Positions 51,843 through 57,013 of a stretch of 57,013 bases of DNA are shown here, piece by piece. Under the pieces are notes generated by a model that ran no database searches, was not told the DNA's origin, and saw only the letters and a list, made by a program, of their open reading frames with translations. The position numbers and the translations under genes are program-made. Origin of the DNA: a virus; IMG/VR virus record IMGVR_UViG_3300033148_007689, positions 1 to 57,013 of that record. One strand, 5' to 3'. The first letter of the stretch is position 1; each line of letters begins with the position of its first letter.

Positions 51843-51852
51843 AACATCTCCT

Positions 51853-51880
51853 AGTATAACCATTAATTCTCATTTGTCAA
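51853..51880 (-). promoter_or_regulatory. Promoter before the UvsY-like candidate
   Basis: TTGACA (51875-51880), 16 bases, TATACT (51853-51858). The ribosome site AGGAG (51848-51852) touches the -10 box, and the start codon is about 10 nt further, so the predicted mRNA leader is only a few bases. Confidence 0.8.
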
Positions 51881-51935
51881 GAGGTAAAACCAAAAATATT
51901 CAATTTAATGTTTCACATCCAGTGTGGCTTCCCTT

Positions 51936-52112
51936 TCACTTCGGTAATAAGTCAAAAAAAGGCAAGTGGTTTGTCTCCACCACTCTTAAATCAAACATAT
52001 CCAACAGCTTTACAGCTGCTGGAGCCTTTTTAGCATCTGTAAAAAGATGGTAAAACAGCGGCAGCTCGAACTTTTCTCGTTCCAACCAAACTTTATATAT
52101 ATCTTTTTCCAT
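51936..52112 (-). CDS. Hypothetical protein (58 residues)
   Basis: MEKDIYKVWLEREKFELPLF; aromatic and charged. It lies directly after the 36-bp repeats and is the first gene of that transcript. No family recognised. Confidence 0.55.
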   Translation of the reverse strand: MEKDIYKVWLEREKFELPLFYHLFTDAKKAPAAVKLLDMFDLRVVETNHLPFFDLLPK

Positions 52113-52149
52113 TTTTGCTTTCCTCTGTTTTCAAACGCTTCCTGTCAAT

Positions 52150-52319
52150 GGGTTTCTTATTTAAGATGGCTCGCTTACGTGCTGTGGGTTTCTTGAGACG
52201 ACTGGCTCGCTTTAAGCTTGTGGGTTCCTTCCTGATAATGGCTCACTTGTATTTTTGGGTTTCTTTACGAACTTGGCTCACTTGTCCCGCATGGGTTTCT
52301 TCGCATCTTTGGCCTATTT
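52150..52319 (-). repeat. 36-bp direct repeats in a leader
   Basis: GGGTTTCTT at 52150, 52186, 52222 (GGGTTCCTT), 52257 and 52293, and TGGCTC(A/G)CTT at 52167, 52203, 52239 and 52274, with a partial fifth at 52310. The period is 36, 36, 35, 36. Between them are 7-8 variable bases. The 35-base step breaks any reading frame, so it is not coding. It lies between a promoter (52322-52349) and the 58-residue gene. Confidence 0.75.
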
Positions 52320-52321
52320 CT

Positions 52322-52349
52322 ATTATAATCATTAATTTTCATTTGTCAA
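52322..52349 (-). promoter_or_regulatory. Strong promoter before the 36-bp repeats
   Basis: TTGACA (52344-52349), 16 bases, TATAAT (52322-52327); both boxes are perfect. Predicted start near 52315, the first repeat. The gene at 52339-52533 ends inside this promoter. Confidence 0.9.
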
Positions 52350-52533
52350 GGGGCATTTGTGTTTTTTTAAGATCTTTTCCTAAATAGAGTCCATCAGTAG
52401 TAGTATTATCAGGTCTATTATATCTTTCATCGGTGATAGTGTTTTCGGCAGGAGATGTCTCTACATATGGGTCTTTTTCACCCTCTTTAAACAGTGTCTC
52501 ACCCCACAGTCCCTTAAGTTTTATTGTCCACAT
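52339..52533 (-). CDS. Hypothetical protein (64 residues)
   Basis: MWTIKLKGLWGETLFKEGEK, then a polar tail ending at the promoter. aaaggagac upstream of ATG 52533. Function unknown. Confidence 0.5.
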   Translation of the reverse strand: MWTIKLKGLWGETLFKEGEKDPYVETSPAENTITDERYNRPDNTTTDGLYLGKDLKKTQMPLDK

Positions 52534-52571
52534 TTAAGTCTCCTTTCCTTTTCATTGGAGCTATTTTTCTT

Positions 52572-52751
52572 TCAACCATTTTTAGTTTTGATCTCTATCT
52601 TCTGAATTGTTTCTATTAGATTGCTTAGTAAATTTCTAATGTCTAACAAAGTCTCAAGTTTTGCATACTCTAAATACCAAGCCCCCTCAGGTTTATTGCT
52701 AAGGCTTTGGCATTCTCCCAGCATTTTCAATATCTCATTCTTTGTTCTCAT
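52572..52751 (-). CDS. Hypothetical helical protein (59 residues)
   Basis: MRTKNEILKMLGECQSLSNK and a leucine-rich helix. GGAGG 9 nt upstream. It overlaps the next stop by ATGA. No family recognised. Confidence 0.5.
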   Translation of the reverse strand: MRTKNEILKMLGECQSLSNKPEGAWYLEYAKLETLLDIRNLLSNLIETIQKIEIKTKNG

Positions 52752-52933
52752 TCTTTAATACCTCCTTTGCCTACTCTCTCTGTCATATGCTCCCAACAGT
52801 CTTCTTTATCAGCTGCTATAAACATAGATTCAGAAGGGCTTGTGTAAATAATTTCCCCTTCTTCATCTTCCCAAATCGTGCAACCATATTCATCTTCCCC
52901 AATAGGGACTTTTTTTACTTGGCCTTTATACAC
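52748..52933 (-). CDS. Hypothetical acidic protein (61 residues)
   Basis: MYKGQVKKVPIGEDEYGCTI, WEDEEGEIIY. Small beta-rich acidic protein, overlapping the next start. Downstream of the tnpB pseudogene region. Confidence 0.5.
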   Translation of the reverse strand: MYKGQVKKVPIGEDEYGCTIWEDEEGEIIYTSPSESMFIAADKEDCWEHMTERVGKGGIKE

Positions 52934-52934
52934 G

Positions 52935-53028
52935 GTTTAAATTACCTCCTTGTGATTTTGTACCAGCTTTATCAACTGTATCGCATAGCCGAGTCACAAC
53001 CCCTAATAGTTACCTTTCCCATAGTGTT
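52935..53028 (-). repeat. tnpB-2 right-end region
   Basis: After the tnpB-2 stop the minus strand reads ggtaactattaggggttgtg...cggctatgcgatacagttgataaagctgg, a scaffold of short stems with no similarity to copies 1-3. Probably the right end and guide-RNA region of a different tnpB family. Confidence 0.5.
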
Positions 53029-54064
53029 TCATGGAACCGGCTGTAAGGCATGAGGACTATAAACTCCCATGTGTGATAAATTAATAGCTGCGTTTAGATC
53101 CGCATCTATTTTATTACCACAAGCACATTCATAAACCTTCCCTTTACGGTTTGATTTACAAATGACTCCGCAATTACAGCATTTCTGGCTTGTATAAGCT
53201 GGGTTGACTTTTGTGAACAAGACACCGGCTTCCTCAGTCATTTGGAGGAGTTTCTGTAAGACCCTTACATAACTCCAACGCTGTAATTTGTTTGTGAATT
53301 TCTTTCGTATTTTCCCTTTACTTTTATGTTTTACATTTTTTAAGTTCTCAACAACCAGTTCACGAATATTAGATAAATCTATTTTATTTAAACTTTGATT
53401 TATAAGATTATTTCTTTCAACCAAAGCCCGTTTAAAGGCTTTACTCCCCTGTTTTTTCCTACTAATCTTTTCATAGATTTGTTCCATGCCATCATCATAA
53501 GATTTATTTTCTGATGTTTTGATAAGCTCTCTGTAACCACAGTCAAGCCCAACAACCCTTCCTTTTTGTTTCAATTCGGGCGTTTTTTTCTCAAAAAGAA
53601 CTTCAATAAACCATTTATTATATTTCTTTATCAAACGTATTGACTTGTTTTGTTTCCAGTCTTTGAATTTATTGAAGTGTTTATGTGTTTTTACTGGAAG
53701 CTTGATCTGAATTCGCTTGCCAATAGAAGACAAACGGATCCATAAATCAAAATATTTCCCATTTTTAAAATCTGTAAACCTTGAGTCAAGAGTAAAAGAG
53801 AATTTTTTAAAAATTGGCCTAGTTTTCTTTCTTCTCTTACGTTGTGATTTAACTATTTCAAGTGCTTGCTTGGCATTGCTGCATTCTTGCTGATAACCAA
53901 GTATCAACTTTGCAGTTAACAAACTTAGAAGAGAAGTCTTTCTGCTCCCAAATTAGATCAATAAAAAGATTAACAACTCTTTGCATTTCAAATGCAATGG
54001 AATCTAATTGGATTAATTTACCTTCATTTGCTTCATTTATAGATAAAATTGATCTTCTAATCAT
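53029..54064 (-). pseudogene. tnpB: tnpB-2 with a frameshift
   Basis: The N-terminal part from ATG 54064 (AGGAAG upstream) reads MIRRSILSINEANEGKLIQL... and the C-terminal 297 codons, in another frame, hold RuvC D (GLDCGYRELI), E (VVENLKNV) and D (DADLNAAINL) plus CCNCG...CACG. The frames cross between about 53900 and 53945. RuvC residues persist, so the inactivation is recent or a sequencing error. Different from tnpB-1 in sequence. Confidence 0.75.
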
Positions 54065-54132
54065 TTTACAACTTCCTAATTTGCTTGGAGTATTCACTTA
54101 CTTTCACGGTTATATTTTAATAATCTTTTAAA

Positions 54133-54160
54133 TTACTATGAAATATATTCTATTTGTCAA
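54133..54160 (-). promoter_or_regulatory. Weak promoter-like site before tnpB-2
   Basis: TTGACA (54155-54160), 16 bases, TAGTAA (54133-54138). Fits the promoter family at the -35 but not the -10. Confidence 0.4.
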
Positions 54161-54171
54161 GTAATTTTTGT

Positions 54172-54390
54172 TTATACATCTTTCTCTCCCCCCTTGTCTG
54201 TCAGACCACTCAGCGACTGCTCTCCATGTGCATGCAGTGACAGTATTATTTTCTGATGAGCCTCTCCCTCTTTAATAGCCGCTTCTCTGGTGCTGTGCCA
54301 CACCCCTCTCATGCCATTATAAAGGCTATAAAACCGATATTCGTGCACATGATAACCTTCCCTTCTTACGATACGATATATTTTCTCCAT
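54172..54390 (-). CDS. Hypothetical protein (72 residues)
   Basis: MEKIYRIVRREGYHVHEYRF, then SLYNGMRGVWHSTRE. A beta-alpha start, with two His. No family recognised. Confidence 0.5.
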   Translation of the reverse strand: MEKIYRIVRREGYHVHEYRFYSLYNGMRGVWHSTREAAIKEGEAHQKIILSLHAHGEQSLSGLTDKGGEKDV

Positions 54391-54404
54391 ATTCTTTTTT
54401 CTCC

Positions 54405-54581
54405 TTATTTTCTGTTTAATATATAAAGAATCTCAACAACATGCTGCAACGTATCACACCCCCATCTGGGCATGTACCATTGCCCATCCACTATTTGCGC
54501 TCCTTCCCCAACAGCTTCTGGCTCAACGGGGTCATATCCAATGTCCAATATTGCTTTAACTACTTCGGACGGGTTTTTCAT
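54405..54581 (-). CDS. Hypothetical acidic protein (58 residues)
   Basis: MKNPSEVVKAILDIGYDPVE, then MPRWGCDTLQHVVEIL. ATG overlaps the stop of the upstream gene. No family recognised. Confidence 0.5.
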   Translation of the reverse strand: MKNPSEVVKAILDIGYDPVEPEAVGEGAQIVDGQWYMPRWGCDTLQHVVEILYILNRK

Positions 54582-54778
54582 TATTTACGCCTCTCTGTAT
54601 CTTCTTTCCCCAGCACCTCTGGATATTCTATAACATTCATTCGGTGTAAGAGATGTTGATAGTTATTCTCTATCTCCTCTATTCGATGGAGTAGGGTCTG
54701 CTGTATACGACATGTAAACAGCAAGTTAAGTATAACAGTGAGTGCTAATATGATTATGGATAAGGCTAATGTTTTCAT
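54581..54778 (-). CDS. Membrane-anchored coiled-coil protein (65 residues)
   Basis: MKTLALSIIILALTVILNLL is one membrane helix; the rest is heptad-like (IEEIENNYQHLLHRM). An Rz-type inner-membrane spanin is one option but the position far from the lysis genes argues against it. Confidence 0.5.
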   Translation of the reverse strand: MKTLALSIIILALTVILNLLFTCRIQQTLLHRIEEIENNYQHLLHRMNVIEYPEVLGKEDTERRK

Positions 54779-54796
54779 GCTTTCTCCTCTCTATAT

Positions 54797-54994
54797 TTAA
54801 CCCAAGTCATCTCCACAATTCCTACAATGCATATTTGGTTCTATGCCACCAGGGTTGTACCACCACACCCCTGCAGGATGATTTCTCACTCTGCATATTG
54901 CAGTCCTAATTCTGCCAAGGTCTGAATTGCTATTCCTCGGAGCGAAAAGATATTTCCACCATTCTATAGAGAGCCATTTTGTAAAAGGCCACAT
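54797..54994 (-). CDS. Hypothetical Trp-rich protein (65 residues)
   Basis: MWPFTKWLSIEWWKYLF with a membrane-like start and a final CRNCGDD. One Cys pair could bind metal. Function unknown. Confidence 0.45.
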   Translation of the reverse strand: MWPFTKWLSIEWWKYLFAPRNSNSDLGRIRTAICRVRNHPAGVWWYNPGGIEPNMHCRNCGDDLG

Positions 54995-55007
54995 CGTTTT
55001 TCTCTCC

Positions 55008-55418
55008 TTATGAATTTTCTTCTTCCCATTGTTTTATTGCTTTTTCAAATGAACTCTGCCAGTAAAGTGTCGTACAGCATTCTATAACCCAAAACTTCTG
55101 ATCTGTATCAGGGGGAGTCCACTCCAAAAGCTGGGGTTCTTTACCACATTTTTTACACTTGGTTAATTTCACCTTTTTTATCGAGAAAACACAGTATCCT
55201 TCTTGGATACCGAATAGAGGGCCGTGCTGGATATAGATAATTTCATAGGGGCCTAGTTCTTTTCCTGTTTCAATTCCATTGGCCATCTCTGTAAAAGAGA
55301 TTATATCATGCTTTTGATAATTTCTGTCATTTTTCCGACATTCAAAGGTCTTAATCCCTTCCTCTATCGCTTGATAATAGAGGGCTTCAATCTTGAGATG
55401 ATGATGTTGTCTTATCAT
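55008..55418 (-). CDS. DUF3850/ASCH-like domain protein with zinc ribbon
   Basis: 136 residues. HHHLKIEALYYQAIEEGIKT and RKNDRNYQKHDIISFTE match the DUF3850 ASCH-type fold, thought to bind RNA or nucleic acid. The end (CKKCGKEPQLLEW, then ECC, SSFEKAIKQW) resembles Lar-like restriction alleviation zinc domains. The joined form is common in phage accessory regions. Confidence 0.65.
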   Translation of the reverse strand: MIRQHHHLKIEALYYQAIEEGIKTFECRKNDRNYQKHDIISFTEMANGIETGKELGPYEIIYIQHGPLFGIQEGYCVFSIKKVKLTKCKKCGKEPQLLEWTPPDTDQKFWVIECCTTLYWQSSFEKAIKQWEEENS

Positions 55419-55778
55419 TTATCTTCTCCTGAAACCTCCAATTCCCAAAATTTTCAATGCTTCATCTATTTCCTCTTGAGTAAAGAAGTTCAACAGCATT
55501 TTCTTTATTTCATATGCTGTTTTATCCTCGGTTTTCTTACTTCCCCAGATGCTGAAATGCATTAAATCTATACACAGCCTAACAGGGTATTTAATTTCTT
55601 GTTCATTTTCTCTTTCACCTACCAGATAAGTAATTATCTCAACCCCGAGTTCATTCCGCTTTTTCATTGCTTCTAAGTGGTGAGGTGAACCATCTTCTTT
55701 CATTCCACTATAATAGCCTGCATCATAGGCGGCGTCTATTAGAGACTTTACCAAACCTTCCGCTTTTTCTTTATCCAT
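55419..55778 (-). CDS. Hypothetical protein, paralogue of 45644-46054
   Basis: 119 residues from ATG 55778 (GGAG upstream; 55802 would lie on the ribosome site). Ends EIKYPVRLCIDLMHFSIW and KKTEDKTAYEIKKMLL, matching the 45.6-kb product. The start MDKEKAEGLVKSLIDAAYDA and MKKRNELGVEIITYLVGE is specific. Function unknown. Confidence 0.5.
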   Translation of the reverse strand: MDKEKAEGLVKSLIDAAYDAGYYSGMKEDGSPHHLEAMKKRNELGVEIITYLVGERENEQEIKYPVRLCIDLMHFSIWGSKKTEDKTAYEIKKMLLNFFTQEEIDEALKILGIGGFRRR

Positions 55779-55783
55779 TTTTA

Positions 55784-56065
55784 TTAACTCCTTTCTACCC
55801 ATTCAGGAATATAACCTTCTGCCATTCTTTTAGCACAGTCATAGTAATATGGCTCTGGTGGTTCTGTATCATCTTTTTGATTCCATTCTTGAGAAGTCGG
55901 GTCGTTCATCCAATCTGCTCCATATGCCTCTGCACAGACAGCCTGACCAACATCCCATGTCTTGCCACACCGATTGTCATATATCTCTGCTCCAATATTG
56001 TCAATAATGGCATCTAAAAACTTCATTATTTCATTCCATTGATTGTGCCTTAAAGTGTATCTCAT
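55784..56065 (-). CDS. Hypothetical protein (93 residues)
   Basis: ATG 56065 with GGAG 7 nt upstream. NQWNEIMKFLDAIIDNIGAE, then acidic and aromatic residues (TEPPEPYYYDCAKRMAEGY). No family recognised. Confidence 0.5.
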   Translation of the reverse strand: MRYTLRHNQWNEIMKFLDAIIDNIGAEIYDNRCGKTWDVGQAVCAEAYGADWMNDPTSQEWNQKDDTEPPEPYYYDCAKRMAEGYIPEWVERS

Positions 56066-56069
56066 TCGC

Positions 56070-56288
56070 TTAGCTCCATTCACCCCTTAAATAAGCACCT
56101 CGCATATATTCTGGCACTGGCACAAAGACCGATGTGGGCAAATAATTTTCAACCCAATCTCCACTCGGTAATAAAGCTTGGTTCAGTTGAAACCGTGTAT
56201 ATATCCATCCCCCAGGTACTCGTCTAACTTCTGTACCATCTTCAAGAGTAAGCATTTCGTGTAGTTTTAAATCGTATACTACTTTCAT
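56070..56288 (-). CDS. Hypothetical beta-rich protein (72 residues)
   Basis: ATG 56288 (AAGGAGGGG upstream) gives MKVVYDLKLHEMLTLEDGTE and a strand-turn pattern. Its stop overlaps the next start. No family recognised. Confidence 0.5.
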   Translation of the reverse strand: MKVVYDLKLHEMLTLEDGTEVRRVPGGWIYTRFQLNQALLPSGDWVENYLPTSVFVPVPEYMRGAYLRGEWS

Positions 56289-56317
56289 GAAATTTCCCCT
56301 CCTTTCAGTCATTATAC

Positions 56318-56659
56318 TCAAACCCTCCTCAACAATGCCTTCTCCAGTCGAGTAATAAAGTCTAACTGATAAGAATATTCCTCAATTAGATATGCTGCTC
56401 CTATTAGGTCGGCATATGTCCATTGAGGCAGGTGTCGAGGGTTCTCTTCAGTCAATTCCTCAATTCTTTTCTTAAATGAGTTTATTTTTTGTTGCTTATG
56501 TCCTGACTCTGTAGATCGACCCTTGAGTAGTCTTACATCTACATTGACTCGACTCTGACAAGACGAATCTCTTGCTTGTTGCCGAAGGCGATTAAGTTCA
56601 TGTCTTAATGCCAAAAATTCTTCTGCGGTTACATCCATCGTAAAATGTTTATCAGTCAT
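56318..56659 (-). CDS. Hypothetical helical protein (113 residues)
   Basis: ATG 56659; MTDKHFTMDVTAEEFLALRH and coiled helices to the end. No family recognised. Confidence 0.45.
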   Translation of the reverse strand: MTDKHFTMDVTAEEFLALRHELNRLRQQARDSSCQSRVNVDVRLLKGRSTESGHKQQKINSFKKRIEELTEENPRHLPQWTYADLIGAAYLIEEYSYQLDFITRLEKALLRRV

Positions 56660-56804
56660 AATTTCTCCCATATTTTCAATTAGCTAAGCAGTTACAGAGG
56701 GGACACACATGCTATTGATAGCCGTTTTTAATGTGGTGTCCGTCATCCACTGTCCCTAATTCAGCATGCTCTCTGCAACCGTCTTAGGCATTTTTCCCTT
56801 TTTT
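56660..56804. other. Gap with fragments of a zinc-finger reading
   Basis: About 145 bases. One minus frame reads CREHAELG...NGYQ, TAG, HVCPLCNC. It has no ATG and contains an in-frame TAG, so it is either decayed or chance. No other structure found. Confidence 0.25.
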
Positions 56805-57013
56805 CTATACCCTCAACTTCCACTTCCTTGCTAAATGCCTCCCCAAAACACCGTCTATCAAAACATGACCATCAAAATCGAATATCAGTTCAGATTTTTG
56901 TTCAAGTGAGTCCGCCAGCCTTTTTTTAATTTCTTTGGTGATTGTAATTAACTCTAACGTATCTGATTCTGTTTCTTTCTTTTGAGGACAAAACCAATAT
57001 TCAAGGTCTGGGA
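56805..57013 (-). CDS. Hypothetical protein, partial
   Basis: The minus frame from the window edge (PDLEYWFCPQKKETESD) to TAG at 56805-56807, at least 69 codons. Helical then basic (RHLARKWKLRV). The N-terminus is outside the window. Confidence 0.4.
   Translation of the reverse strand, partial: PDLEYWFCPQKKETESDTLELITITKEIKKRLADSLEQKSELIFDFDGHVLIDGVLGRHLARKWKLRV

Noticed and set aside
52150-52319. CRISPR array
   Set aside because: The repeats are two short alternating blocks with 7-8 variable bases, not 25-40 base repeats with ~30-base spacers, and no cas genes are present.
52115-52387. Plus-strand protein with 12-residue repeats
   Set aside because: The apparent repeats come from the 36-bp DNA period; one 35-base step breaks the pattern, and the region is a minus-strand leader with a promoter.
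56660-56804. Recoded TAG (amber) codon in a zinc-finger frame
   Set aside because: Other genes, such as 1282-1719 and 22225-22644, use TAG as a normal stop, so genome-wide recoding is not supported; the fragment has no start.

Overview
The window is an AT-rich piece of a large tailed-phage genome with a lambda-type, long non-contractile (siphovirus) tail. Structural and lysis genes run rightward from 1 to about 23.2 kb. Replication, recombination, nucleotide and DNA-modification genes run leftward from 57 kb down to about 23.3 kb, and the two blocks converge near 23.23-23.32 kb. The host cannot be named. Strong AGGAG-type ribosome sites and TTGACA/TATAAT promoters show ordinary bacterial signals, and a lambda-like L/K/I-J tail tip plus a lipobox protein point, weakly, to a two-membrane host. 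No tRNA genes, integrase, repressor, terminase or capsid gene was found, so this is an internal segment of a larger genome.

Right-going block. 0-1.1 kb: the last exon of an unidentified gene and a tail-tube gene, each interrupted by a small ORF-less group I intron; the two introns are close relatives. 1.1-2.4 kb: a zinc-ribbon protein, then the tail assembly chaperone pair joined by a textbook -1 frameshift signal. 2.4-12.6 kb: tape measure, distal tail protein, L-like iron-sulfur protein, K-like NlpC/P60 peptidase and a fused I-J tail-tip protein. 12.6-19.9 kb: a very long fibre protein with a LamG-like domain and small accessory genes. 19.9-21.2 kb: an IsrB-type element (guide-RNA-like leader plus HNH-less RuvC nuclease) inserted in the block. 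21.2-23.2 kb: another fibre-like protein, an M15-type endolysin and a 3TM-type holin.

Left-going block, in transcription order from 57 kb: many small genes (ASCH-like, zinc-ribbon and hypothetical) and a frameshifted tnpB (53-54 kb); a promoter and leader zone with 36-bp repeats (51.2-52.4 kb); a UvsY-like candidate, a gp32-like ssDNA-binding protein and a clamp-loader ATPase (49-51 kb); methyltransferases and small genes; a RecA/UvsX-like recombinase (44.5 kb); Mre11- and Rad50-like subunits (40.7 and 34.5 kb); a TerD-like protein; a PDDEXK nuclease; a deoxyribonucleotidase; a metallophosphoesterase; a class II ribonucleotide reductase carrying two inteins; an intact tnpB; and a DnaQ-like exonuclease. 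Stops and starts often overlap (TAATG, ATGA), so translation is probably coupled. At least four nearly identical promoters with an invariant 16-bp spacer drive this block.

Unexplained structure. A tandem array of three ~55-nt stem-loop units with compensatory changes starts at a promoter's predicted transcription start (40.5-40.7 kb). Four and a half 36-bp direct repeats fill the leader of another promoter (52.15-52.32 kb). Two long multi-stem elements overlap gene ends at 31.1 and 32.6 kb. Near-identical transposon right ends occur at three or four places, including one solo copy, and all abut start codons. An MT-A70 methyltransferase gene is split by a frameshift exactly inside its DPPW catalytic motif.
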